Position numbers and translations under genes: made by a program
The notes under the pieces: generated by a model
The model's database searches: none
Told to the model about the DNA's origin: nothing
Seen by the model: only the letters and a program-made list of their open reading frames with translations
In this document: piece after piece, positions 25,067-33,037 of the stretch
How the letters are laid out: every line of letters starts with the position of its first letter
How positions within the stretch are numbered: position 1 is the stretch's first letter
NCBI GenBank assembly: GCA_964449895.1
Contig: CAYVBY010000003.1
Span: 119,800-183,799, forward strand
Reading direction: 5' to 3'
Length of the DNA: 64,000 nucleotides
Origin: Intestinibacter sp964449895
GTDB taxonomy: Bacteria > Bacillota > Clostridia > Peptostreptococcales > Peptostreptococcaceae

Positions 25067-26005
25067 ATGATTACAACCATTACATTAAATGTATCTGTTG
25101 ATAAAGCATACCATATAAAAGAAACTGTAGAATCAGGAAAGGTCATAAGAGTTTTAAAATGCAATATGACAGCAGGAGGAAAAGGTCTTAATGTATCTAG
25201 AGTTGTTAAAATTTGTGGAGAAGATGTTTTAGCTACAGGATTTGTTGGTGGACATACAGGAGCATTAGTAGAAGATTTATTAAAAAAAGACGAGATAAAG
25301 AGTAGATTTGTTCATACAGATTCAGAAACTAGAAACTGTATAAACATATTAGATCAAAATAATATTTCTACAGAATTTTTAGAACCGGGAGCATTGGTAT
25401 CGGAGAATGAAATAGATTTATTTTTACAAGAATATAATAAAATTTTAGATAAAAGTAATGTTATAACTATTTCAGGAAGTGCTCCACAAGGCCTAGAAAA
25501 AAATATATATCAAATTTTAATAGATATGGCAAAGAAAAAAAATAAAAAAGTAATATTAGATGCTAGTGGAGATTTATTAAAAGAAGGTATAAAAGCTTGC
25601 CCAACAATGATAAAACCAAATAGTGAGGAAATGGAAAATTTATTGGGAATTAGCATAAAAAATAGAGAAGAAATAATACAAAGTGCAGTAAAATTACATA
25701 AAGGTGGAATTGAACTAGTAGTAGTTTCACTTGGAGGAGAAGGAGCATTATTAGTTTGCAAAGATGGTGTTTTCCAGGGAAAACCTCCTAAAATACAAGT
25801 TTTAAATACAGTTGGATGTGGAGATTCAATGGTAGCAGCATTTGCAGTGGCATTTGAAAGAGGATATACTCCTATTGAATCTTTAAGATATGCAGTATCA
25901 GTTTCTGCTGCAAATGCACTTACATTTTCTACGGGAAGTTTTCTTAAAGAAGATGCTGACAAAATATTTAAAAAAGTTGAAGTAAGTAAGATTACAAATA
26001 TATAA
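25067..26005 (+). CDS. PfkB-family tagatose-6-phosphate/1-phosphofructokinase
   Basis: A 312-residue sugar kinase of the LacC/FruK group. The N-terminal sugar-phosphate site is AGGKGLNVSRVVK and the C-terminal PfkB signature is NTVGCGDSMVAAF, with the catalytic base Asp in GCGDS. Most family members have GAGD; the Cys is a minor variant. It would phosphorylate tagatose-6-phosphate to the 1,6-bisphosphate consumed by the aldolase, closing the galactitol pathway. Fructose-1-phosphate is the main alternative. It is the last gene before a bidirectional terminator. Confidence 0.87.
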   Translation: MITTITLNVSVDKAYHIKETVESGKVIRVLKCNMTAGGKGLNVSRVVKICGEDVLATGFVGGHTGALVEDLLKKDEIKSRFVHTDSETRNCINILDQNNISTEFLEPGALVSENEIDLFLQEYNKILDKSNVITISGSAPQGLEKNIYQILIDMAKKKNKKVILDASGDLLKEGIKACPTMIKPNSEEMENLLGISIKNREEIIQSAVKLHKGGIELVVVSLGGEGALLVCKDGVFQGKPPKIQVLNTVGCGDSMVAAFAVAFERGYTPIESLRYAVSVSAANALTFSTGSFLKEDADKIFKKVEVSKITNI

Positions 26006-26039
26006 ATTTAATGATATTTATTTTATATAATGGATTAAC

Positions 26040-26080
26040 TAAAAAAGAACTACTTAATAATAAAAGTAGTTCTTTTTTTA
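26040..26080. terminator. Bidirectional terminator of the galactitol operon and the MFS gene
   Basis: AAAAAAGAACTACTT, a 7-base loop and AAGTAGTTCTTTTTTT. A-rich on one side and T-rich on the other, it serves both convergent genes. Confidence 0.92.
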
Positions 26081-26110
26081 GTTAATATGTTATATGCGAA
26101 AGTTTTTTTA

Positions 26111-27406
26111 TTATTTAGTTTTATCTATGTCATTATTTTGTAATCCAAATTTTTTTATGTTTAATTTTTCAATACCTTTTGAACTTATTATAAGAGATAT
26201 ATAGCATATAGCTATAAATATAAGAACAGATATCCAAGCTAATTGATATCCAAATCTATCTACAAGTATTCCAAATACAGTAGAGCCAGATGCAAATCCT
26301 ACAGCAAAGAAAATTTGAGTTACCCCTAGTATGGCACCGTATTCTTTTTGACCAAAAAAAGAGCCTGTAAGTAAAGAAGGTCCGAGCATATAAGAAAATA
26401 CTGATAAACCTTTTAAAACTGCAAATGAAAATGCTAGGTTAGGCATTTTTTTTGCAAATATAAGTGATAAACATGCAAATGCAGCAAGTAAAAATGCAAC
26501 TATAAGTGATTTTGTTATGCCAAGTCTATCAAATATTGCCCCTCCGAGTAAGTTTCCTGCTAAGCAACATATGGCAAAAACAGAACCTACAGTACCTATC
26601 AAACCAGGATTCATTCCGACATCTGTTCTTAAGTAAGATGGAAATTGTACAGCCAAAGCAGATACATACATTCCAAGGAAAAATAAACCAAATCCAAATA
26701 TCCAGAAGAAAGAAGTTTTAGTAGCTTCTTTGAATGTATATCCAGTGTGATTTGTAGCACTTGCTGAGGAATCTTTTTTATTTGTTGATTTTGATTTTAT
26801 CCTTTCACTGTCATCTTTAGGCATTCTAATTAAAAATATAGAAACTGGAATACCAACAGCTAATGCCAAAATACCAAATAATAAATAAGTTCTACTTGGT
26901 CCTACATTAGCAAGAGACATAGTAACTAAAGGTTGTAAAAATATGTTTCCAAGACCACTACCTGCAAAAGCTATACCCAAAGCTTTTCCCTTAGAGGCTT
27001 CATCAAACCAACTGCTGATTAAAAGTGGAACACCTATTGCAGATATTACAGCGGTACCAATTTGGACTATAGCTGAAATAATATAAAATTGCCATAATCT
27101 ACTGCAAAAAGAGAAGGCTAAAAATCCACCACTAGATAGTATACATCCTATGATATATAGTGTTTTAGCATTTATTTTGTGAAATAAAATACCTATAAAT
27201 GGCGATGCTACTGCAGATGCAATTGTACCAAGTGTGAAAATTAGTGAAAAACCAGTAAGTGTAAAGTTAAATTCATCAACTACATAGCTTACAAATTGAG
27301 GTTGAATATTAGAAGCTATTCCAAAAGGTATGGCCTGAATGAGTACACAAGCAACTACTATGAGCCAAGCAGTTGAAAATTTTTTGTTGTTAATAGTATT
27401 GTCCAT
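26111..27406 (-). CDS. MFS transporter, oxalate/formate antiporter-like (OFA) family
   Basis: About 431 residues with 12 hydrophobic segments. The frame can start at a TTG at 27427, but AAAAGGAG lies 8 bases before the ATG at 27406 (MDNTINNKKF). The N-terminal WLIVVACVLIQAIPFGIA and the loop GILFHKINAKTLYIIGCIL are typical of OFA-type carriers of monocarboxylates, including oxalate/formate antiporters. A basic cytoplasmic loop rich in Lys/Ser lies between the halves. The divergent neighbour is an M20 amidohydrolase, which hints at an acyl-amino-acid substrate, but the substrate is unknown. Confidence 0.85.
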   Translation of the reverse strand: MDNTINNKKFSTAWLIVVACVLIQAIPFGIASNIQPQFVSYVVDEFNFTLTGFSLIFTLGTIASAVASPFIGILFHKINAKTLYIIGCILSSGGFLAFSFCSRLWQFYIISAIVQIGTAVISAIGVPLLISSWFDEASKGKALGIAFAGSGLGNIFLQPLVTMSLANVGPSRTYLLFGILALAVGIPVSIFLIRMPKDDSERIKSKSTNKKDSSASATNHTGYTFKEATKTSFFWIFGFGLFFLGMYVSALAVQFPSYLRTDVGMNPGLIGTVGSVFAICCLAGNLLGGAIFDRLGITKSLIVAFLLAAFACLSLIFAKKMPNLAFSFAVLKGLSVFSYMLGPSLLTGSFFGQKEYGAILGVTQIFFAVGFASGSTVFGILVDRFGYQLAWISVLIFIAICYISLIISSKGIEKLNIKKFGLQNNDIDKTK

Positions 27407-27510
27407 AAAACTTCTCCTTTTAAACAAATTAATTATTATATAATGTCCCCTTTTTGTAAAAATATATGAATATAAATTTTCATAAAAATAGACAATTATA
27501 TAAAATCCAA

Positions 27511-27549
27511 AAATTTCTAAGAAAAAAATTTCTAAGAATGAATTATAAT
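27511..27549 (+). promoter_or_regulatory. Tandem 13-base repeat and -10 element before the M20 amidohydrolase
   Basis: AAATTTCTAAGAA occurs twice (27511-27523 and 27526-27538, period 15). Each copy contains the near-palindrome TTTCTAAGAA. A TATAAT follows at 27544-27549, so the repeats cover the -35 region of the promoter for the gene at 27596. They look like an operator for an unknown regulator. Confidence 0.5.
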
Positions 27550-27595
27550 AGTATGGGTAAAATATAGTAATTAAATACTTAAATGAGGTGTTATA

Positions 27596-28780
27596 ATGAA
27601 CAAAATACTAGAACAAGCCCAAAATATAAAAAACAACTTAGTAGAATATAGAAGGGCAATACACGAAAATCCAGAAGTTGGTGATAATCTTCCAAAAACT
27701 AAATCTTATGTAATAGAAAAATTAAGAGAATTTGGATATGAGCCAGGAGAAATATGTGAAAGTGGTATAGTTGCTACTATAGAAGGTTCTAAACCAGGAA
27801 AAACTTTCTTATTAAGAGCTGATATGGATGCACTTCCTATGCAAGAGGAAACAACATATGAATTCAAATCAACTAATGGAAATATGCATTCGTGTGGACA
27901 CGATATGCATACAGCAATGTTACTTGGAGCAGCTAAATTATTAAAACAAAATCAAGACCAAATAGAAGGAACTATAAAATTAGTATTTCAACCAGATGAA
28001 GAAGGATTTACAGGCGCCAAAAAAATGATAAAAGCAGGAGTACTTGAAAATCCAAAGGTAGATGCAGCGCTTGCTATGCATGTTCACTCTGGGACTCCAT
28101 CAAATGTGGTACTATGCGGAATGGGTACAAGTATAGCAGGATGTAATAGATTTAGAATAGTAGTAAAAGGTAGAGGTTGTCATGGAGCTATGCCAGAATT
28201 GGGAGTTGACCCAATAAATATAGCAGCGCATATTTACTTATCACTACAAGAAATAATAAGTAGAGAAATATCTGCAATTCAATCTGCAGTTGTAACTATA
28301 GGAAAATTTGTAGGTGGAGATGCTCCAAATATAATACCAGGAGAGGTAATTATGGAGGGAACTATAAGAAGTTTAGATAAGGAAACTGGAGAATTTATAT
28401 TCAATAGAATGAATGATATAGTAGTTTCAACTGCTAAACTATTTAGAGGAGAAGCTGAACTTATAGAATTATCTTCAGTACCACCACTTGCAAACGATAA
28501 AGATTTAGCAAATGAATTAACAGAATATATGAAAGATGTAGTTGGACAAAAGGCTGTTGTATTATTTGAAGGTGGAGGAATGGGCTCAGAAGACTTTGCC
28601 TCTTATTCTTATGAAGTTCCAAGTGTATATGTAATGCTTGGAGCAGGATCTAAACAAGAAAATGAATTATACGGAGCTCCAATGCACAATCCTAAGGTTG
28701 TATTTAATGAAGATATACTTCCAACAGGAGCAGCTATACATGCTTACAGTGCTATCTCTTGGCTAAAAAATCACAAATAA
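27596..28780 (+). CDS. M20D amidohydrolase (N-acyl-amino-acid/hippurate hydrolase type)
   Basis: A 394-residue di-zinc hydrolase. Key segments are LRADMDALPMQEET, MHSCGHDMHTAMLLGAAKLL (Cys/His ligands), FQPDEEGFTGAKKMI (Glu pair) and AMHVHSGTPS. The family-typical lid domain spans residues 185-295 and GGMGSEDFASYS lies near the end. It probably removes acyl groups from N-acyl amino acids in the cytoplasm. The paralogue at 12536 is only distantly similar. GAGGTG lies before the ATG. The divergent MFS carrier might import its substrate. Confidence 0.9.
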   Translation: MNKILEQAQNIKNNLVEYRRAIHENPEVGDNLPKTKSYVIEKLREFGYEPGEICESGIVATIEGSKPGKTFLLRADMDALPMQEETTYEFKSTNGNMHSCGHDMHTAMLLGAAKLLKQNQDQIEGTIKLVFQPDEEGFTGAKKMIKAGVLENPKVDAALAMHVHSGTPSNVVLCGMGTSIAGCNRFRIVVKGRGCHGAMPELGVDPINIAAHIYLSLQEIISREISAIQSAVVTIGKFVGGDAPNIIPGEVIMEGTIRSLDKETGEFIFNRMNDIVVSTAKLFRGEAELIELSSVPPLANDKDLANELTEYMKDVVGQKAVVLFEGGGMGSEDFASYSYEVPSVYVMLGAGSKQENELYGAPMHNPKVVFNEDILPTGAAIHAYSAISWLKNHK

Positions 28781-28828
28781 TTATATTAAAAAATTTTATT
28801 TAATACAAAAATACTATTATTATGAACG

Positions 28829-28870
28829 AAATATCGGTAGATTTATATATTGTAAATTTACCGATATTTT
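28829..28870 (+). terminator. Hairpin terminator after the amidohydrolase gene
   Basis: AAATATCGGTAgATTT pairs with AAATTTACCGATATTT around a short AT loop and ends in TTTT. Confidence 0.75.
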
Positions 28871-28953
28871 ATATTAATTTTATTTCTTTAAAAATAAAGA
28901 TTTTCTTACACATATAAAACTAGTAAAATATAATCATAATAGGAGGTGAACAC

Positions 28954-29370
28954 ATGAATATTATAGTTTGTGTTGAAGATAATAATGGAATGATGTTTAA
29001 TAAAAGAAGAGTTAGCCAAGATATTGAAGTAAGAAATGACATATACAAAAATTTAAATGAAAAAACTCTTATTATGAATAGCTATTCATTTAAAATGTTT
29101 GAAAAGGATGGCAGTAATGCAAATATTAAGGTAGATGAGAATCTTCCAATCGATGACAACATGAATTTTCAGTTTATAGAAAATGTAAAATTAAGTAAGT
29201 TTGAACAAAAAATTGATAATTTAGTAGTTTATTATTGGAATAGAAAATACCCTAATGATTTTAAGTTTGATATAGACATTTCAAAATGGAAACTAGTATC
29301 AGAAGTTGAATTTGTGGGAAAATCTCATGAAAAAATTACCAAAAAAGTTTTTATAAGTGATAAAAAATAA
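28954..29370 (+). CDS. Conserved hypothetical protein of clostridia
   Basis: 138 residues, no signal peptide or membrane segment. It starts MNIIVCVEDNNGMMFNKRRVSQD and contains YYWNRKYPNDFKFDID and KWKLVSEVEFVGKSHEKITKKV. I recall similar short proteins in Clostridioides and relatives, sometimes automatically labelled ribonuclease Z. No metallo-beta-lactamase motif (HxHxDH) is present, so I do not adopt that name. A strong RBS (AGGAGGTG) and its own promoter space argue that it is a real monocistronic gene. Function unknown. Confidence 0.7.
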   Translation: MNIIVCVEDNNGMMFNKRRVSQDIEVRNDIYKNLNEKTLIMNSYSFKMFEKDGSNANIKVDENLPIDDNMNFQFIENVKLSKFEQKIDNLVVYYWNRKYPNDFKFDIDISKWKLVSEVEFVGKSHEKITKKVFISDKK

Positions 29371-29466
29371 ATTAGCTTGATTAAAAGATTAACCTTAATA
29401 TAAATATTTATATTAGTTAAAAATTTATAAAAATATATACTTAGCAAAATAATGGGAGGAGATATT

Positions 29467-30366
29467 ATGAAATTACTTAGATTATTAATAATATTTATGC
29501 TTAGTTTAACTTTAGTAGGATGTCAGCCAAGTGATGAAGAAAATACAAGTACAAATCAAAGTACAACACAATCTAGTCAAGGTATAACTTTAGATAAATT
29601 GCCTGAATATCCAGGAGAACCATTTGTAGCATTAAATGACAATATACCTAATTTCGATAACAAGGACAAAACATCAAAATCATTTGAAACATACAGCGAG
29701 CTTGACAGTTTAGGAAGATGTGGAGTTGCATATGCGAATATAGGACAAGATCTAATGCCTACAGAAGATAGAGGAAGTATAAGTAGTGTAAAACCTTCAG
29801 GATGGAAAAATGTTAAATATGATGTAGTGGATGGAAAATATCTATATAATAGATGTCATCTAATAGGATTTCAGCTTGCTGGAGAAAATGCCAATAAACA
29901 AAATTTAATTACAGGAACTAGATATTTTAATGTAGATGGAATGTTACCGTTTGAAAATATGGTTGCAGATTATGTTAAGGAAACAAATAATCATGTACTA
30001 TATAGAGTTACACCTATTTACAATGGAGATGATTTAGTAGCTAGAGGTGTTCAGATAGAAGCAGAATCTGTAGAAGATGATGGTGAAGGAATAATGTTTA
30101 ACGTATTTATTTACAATGTCCAACCAGAAGTTACAATCGACTATGCTACAGGAGATAGCTGCTTAACTAAAGATAAGGAAAAACAAAGTTCAACTAAAAA
30201 TAGTACAAGTAGCGAAAAAGTTGAAATAAGAGGAAATTCTAATTCTAAAATTTATCATTGTCCTGGTCAATCAGCTTATGATGATATGAAAAATTCTAAG
30301 TATTTAGTGACTTTTAGTAGTGAAAAAGAAGCACAAGATGCAGGATATAGAAAAGCTAAGAGATAA
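29467..30366 (+). CDS. Secreted lipoprotein DNA/RNA non-specific endonuclease (NucA/EndA type)
   Basis: 299 residues. GGGAGG at 29454-29459 fits the ATG at 29467, not the upstream ATG at 29452. A lipobox LVGC ends the signal peptide, followed by a Ser/Thr/Gln linker. The nuclease core (about residues 50-200) has NRCHLIGFQLAGENANKQNL, where the His and the second Asn are the expected catalytic and metal-binding residues; EndA has DRGH here. The last ~40 residues (IYHCPGQSAYDDMKNSKY) form an Ada/excalibur-like Cys module that may bind metal or DNA. It would degrade extracellular DNA at the cell surface for nutrients or DNA uptake. Confidence 0.87.
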   Translation: MKLLRLLIIFMLSLTLVGCQPSDEENTSTNQSTTQSSQGITLDKLPEYPGEPFVALNDNIPNFDNKDKTSKSFETYSELDSLGRCGVAYANIGQDLMPTEDRGSISSVKPSGWKNVKYDVVDGKYLYNRCHLIGFQLAGENANKQNLITGTRYFNVDGMLPFENMVADYVKETNNHVLYRVTPIYNGDDLVARGVQIEAESVEDDGEGIMFNVFIYNVQPEVTIDYATGDSCLTKDKEKQSSTKNSTSSEKVEIRGNSNSKIYHCPGQSAYDDMKNSKYLVTFSSEKEAQDAGYRKAKR

Positions 30367-30368
30367 AC

Positions 30369-30415
30369 AAAAAATTAGATAGTATCTATCCTATGTAGAT
30401 ACTATCTAATTTTTT
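30369..30415. terminator. Bidirectional terminator overlapping the end of the HD-domain gene
   Basis: AAAAAATTAGATAGTATCTA and its exact complement flank a 7-base loop (20-base perfect stem). It terminates the nuclease gene on the plus strand. The 3' arm is also the last ten codons of the convergent HD-domain gene. Confidence 0.92.
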
Positions 30416-30874
30416 GCTCGATTGTATGCGAAGTGTTTCTAATAATGCACAAATTTTATCTGCAATACATATAATCCAGGCTTCCTTTGAGCTGGGTGGT
30501 GTAATATTTAAAGGAAACATATGATGGAGGATTATATCTTTTTCTATTTCTGTTAAATCAAAGTCTTCAGATGCATTTTTAAAAGAAATTTTTGCATGTA
30601 CAAATCCATGGAATTTCACGTCTTTTTCTTTATCATGCCAATCGTATAGAAAATAATCGTGAAGTAGTGCCCCTCTTATAAGTGATTTTTTATCCACATT
30701 TAATTTAAGTAATGTTGCTATTTTGCAGCTCATATATGCCACGAAAATACAGTGTTGATATACACTTATATCAGCATGTTGTATGTGATTTTTTGTAAGT
30801 GGAAAGCGAGAAGTCATATTTAAGTTGTATATAATTTCAGAAAAGTCCTCGGAAAAGCTCGGAATTTTTTTCAT
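30386..30874 (-). CDS. HD-domain phosphohydrolase-like protein
   Basis: A 162-residue soluble protein. Of two in-frame ATGs (30883, 30874) the second stands 9 bases after AAAGG and is preferred. It shows an HD fold: an early His in YQHCIFVAYMSCKIA, the HD pair in RGALLHDYFLYDWHD and a later His pair in IILHHMFPL. Small HD proteins of this type act on nucleotides or phosphoesters; the substrate is unknown. Its final codons form one arm of the shared terminator, so the stop is embedded in the hairpin. Confidence 0.85.
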   Translation of the reverse strand: MKKIPSFSEDFSEIIYNLNMTSRFPLTKNHIQHADISVYQHCIFVAYMSCKIATLLKLNVDKKSLIRGALLHDYFLYDWHDKEKDVKFHGFVHAKISFKNASEDFDLTEIEKDIILHHMFPLNITPPSSKEAWIICIADKICALLETLRIQSSKKLDSIYIG

Positions 30875-31084
30875 TTTTATCATCCTTTACATAAAAAATC
30901 TATTAATTTTATTATATCCTAAAGGTTATAAAACTTACAATTTAAGAAATATTAATTTTATATTACAAACAATTAAAGTGCAGATATATTTACTAAAGAA
31001 TAGATAATAATTTATTGAAACTATCAACAATATATTTGGTATAATTAGAATGTTTAGTTTTGTAATAAATTATGGAGGAAATTC

Positions 31085-31891
31085 ATGGACGAACAATCAA
31101 GATATCTTAAAATGATAAATATAAATCCTACTCTTATTGAAAATATAAAAAATCCAACAGAGGAGATGAAATTACTTGCTCTTAAAAAAAATGGGCTTGT
31201 AATTAGATATATAGATAATGCTACAGAAGAAATGCAAGAAATCGCAATAAAAAACAATGCAAGGGCTATAGAATATATAGAAAATCCATCTGAAAAAATT
31301 ATGATAAAAGCAGTAAATAATGGATGGAGTAGTTTGCAATATATAAAAAATCCAACAAATAAAGTTATAGAGCTTGCTATAAAACAGTCAGGTTGGGCAA
31401 TACAATATATAAAAGAGCCAAATGAGAAATTACAGCTCATGGCAGTTAGAAAAAATTATGATGCCATAAAGTATATAGAAAATCCATCTGAAAATGTTCA
31501 AATGGAAGCGATAAATGTAAATTATGATGCTTTTAAATATATAAAGTCACCTACTTCAAGGGTTGAAATTGAAGTTGTAAAAAATAATGAATCTGCTATA
31601 AATTTAATAAAAGATTTAGATAAAGAAAAAATAATCAAATTTCTAAAGGTTAATATTTTAGTTATAAAATACATTTTGAAAAATATTGAAGTAGATGAAT
31701 TAGAGTCTGTTTTAAAAGAAGTAATATCTTCGGAAGAGGTCAAGGAAAAATATATAAGAGATTTTATAAATTGTAAGGCAATTGATAGAGATAGTGAATT
31801 TATTCAAATGGACAAAATAATGTTTATATACAAGTATGGAAGTAAAAAAGCTAAAAAAATTGCCTTAGATGAAAAATTGAAATTGATATAG
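31085..31891 (+). CDS. Protein of 22-residue repeats (DUF4116-like)
   Basis: 268 residues built from seven or eight copies of a 22-residue repeat. Its core is a Tyr-Ile-x-Asn-Pro-[Ser/Thr]-Glu turn followed by a helix, for example IRYIDNATEEMQEIAIKNN and IEYIENPSEKIMIKAVNN. The last ~80 residues are less regular. It resembles DUF4116-type helical repeats that make elongated binding surfaces. No enzyme motif is seen. It is the first gene of a three-gene unit (19 bases before the MoxR ATPase), so it may be the adaptor or substrate-recognition part of that system. RBS GGAGGAAATTC. Confidence 0.75.
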   Translation: MDEQSRYLKMININPTLIENIKNPTEEMKLLALKKNGLVIRYIDNATEEMQEIAIKNNARAIEYIENPSEKIMIKAVNNGWSSLQYIKNPTNKVIELAIKQSGWAIQYIKEPNEKLQLMAVRKNYDAIKYIENPSENVQMEAINVNYDAFKYIKSPTSRVEIEVVKNNESAINLIKDLDKEKIIKFLKVNILVIKYILKNIEVDELESVLKEVISSEEVKEKYIRDFINCKAIDRDSEFIQMDKIMFIYKYGSKKAKKIALDEKLKLI

Positions 31892-31909
31892 ATAAACTAG
31901 GAGGCGAAA

Positions 31910-33034
31910 ATGAATTTTTTAGATACATTAAAAAGTGTTGAGTTAATACTAGCTACAGGAGAGGTTCCTTTAGTAGTTGGAGAAAGTGGTATCGGAAAAA
32001 CTGCTTTAGCTAGCAAAATTGCTACAGACAATAATTGGAGTTTAATAGTAATAGATGGAAATCTTTTAAAAGAAGGAGAAATAGGAGGATTGCCAACTGT
32101 AGAGTCATATTTTTCTTTAGATTCAAAAGGTCAAAGGGTAGAAAAAAAGACTACTATATATGCAGTTCACACTAAACTAAAAGAGATAGACGAAGAAATA
32201 TCTAAAGGAAATACAGTTTTATTATTTATAGATGAATTAAACCGTTGTGAGCATACTGTTCAGCAAGAGTTAATGAACCTAATTCTTAATAGGGAGATAA
32301 ATGGATATAAGTTAAATGAAAATGTGAAGATTTTATCTGCAATGAATCCATCTAGCAAATATGGTGAAGATTTGGATTATCAGGTTGTAGATATGGATCC
32401 AGCTCAAGAAAATAGATTTGTATGGCTTAATATGGAACCTAATCCTAATGAGTGGATAAAATGGGCAATTGATTTTGGAATAGAAGAAAAGGTAATAGAA
32501 TTTATATCTACTTTCCCTGAATATTTAAACAAGGTAAATGAAGATGATATAAATGCAACACCTAGAAGCTATGAAAGAATATCAAAAATATATTCAATTT
32601 ATAAAAATCAAAGAGACAATATACCTAATTCAGTGTTTTTTAATGTTGTAAAGGGCAATGTCGGAGGACTTATAGCTAGAGAATTTATGAGTTTTATAGA
32701 ATCTGATGCAAGTAAACTTGTGAGTTATGATGAAGTATTTTTATGTGAAAAGTTAGATGATTTGATTATTGATAAAATAAAAAATGAAAGTCACACAAGA
32801 CTTTATATTTGTGCTATGAATATTTTGAGGAGTCTCGAATCTAATATAGATAATATCGATAATGAATTTTGTATAAATAGATTGGTTGAATTTTTAAAGC
32901 TATATCCTGTGGATTTGATGATTGGAATTATGAAAGAGATAAAAAATAGTTATGAAAAAATATATAAAATAGCATTAGAACAAGATAGTTTTGTGAATTT
33001 ATATTTTGAATCCTATGGAAAAATAAGGGGATAA
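31910..33034 (+). CDS. MoxR-family AAA+ ATPase
   Basis: 374 residues. Walker A is GESGIGKT (24-31), Walker B is TVLLFIDELNRCEHTVQQEL, and sensor 1 lies in VKILSAMNPSSKYGEDL. The substitution of GLPTVES for the usual dynein-like loop and the C-terminal helical domain fit the MoxR group. These ATPases act as chaperones that activate enzymes or insert cofactors together with a VWA-domain partner. The partner here is the next gene, which starts 3 bases after its stop. RBS AGGAGG. Confidence 0.88.
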   Translation: MNFLDTLKSVELILATGEVPLVVGESGIGKTALASKIATDNNWSLIVIDGNLLKEGEIGGLPTVESYFSLDSKGQRVEKKTTIYAVHTKLKEIDEEISKGNTVLLFIDELNRCEHTVQQELMNLILNREINGYKLNENVKILSAMNPSSKYGEDLDYQVVDMDPAQENRFVWLNMEPNPNEWIKWAIDFGIEEKVIEFISTFPEYLNKVNEDDINATPRSYERISKIYSIYKNQRDNIPNSVFFNVVKGNVGGLIAREFMSFIESDASKLVSYDEVFLCEKLDDLIIDKIKNESHTRLYICAMNILRSLESNIDNIDNEFCINRLVEFLKLYPVDLMIGIMKEIKNSYEKIYKIALEQDSFVNLYFESYGKIRG

Positions 33035-33037
33035 AAT

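Noticed and set aside
27511..27538. CodY box before the M20 amidohydrolase
   Set aside because: TTTCTAAGAA differs from AATTTTCWGAAAATT at too many central positions.
28954..29370. Automatic name ribonuclease Z for the 138-residue protein
   Set aside because: No metallo-beta-lactamase motif is visible, and it is too short for RNase Z.
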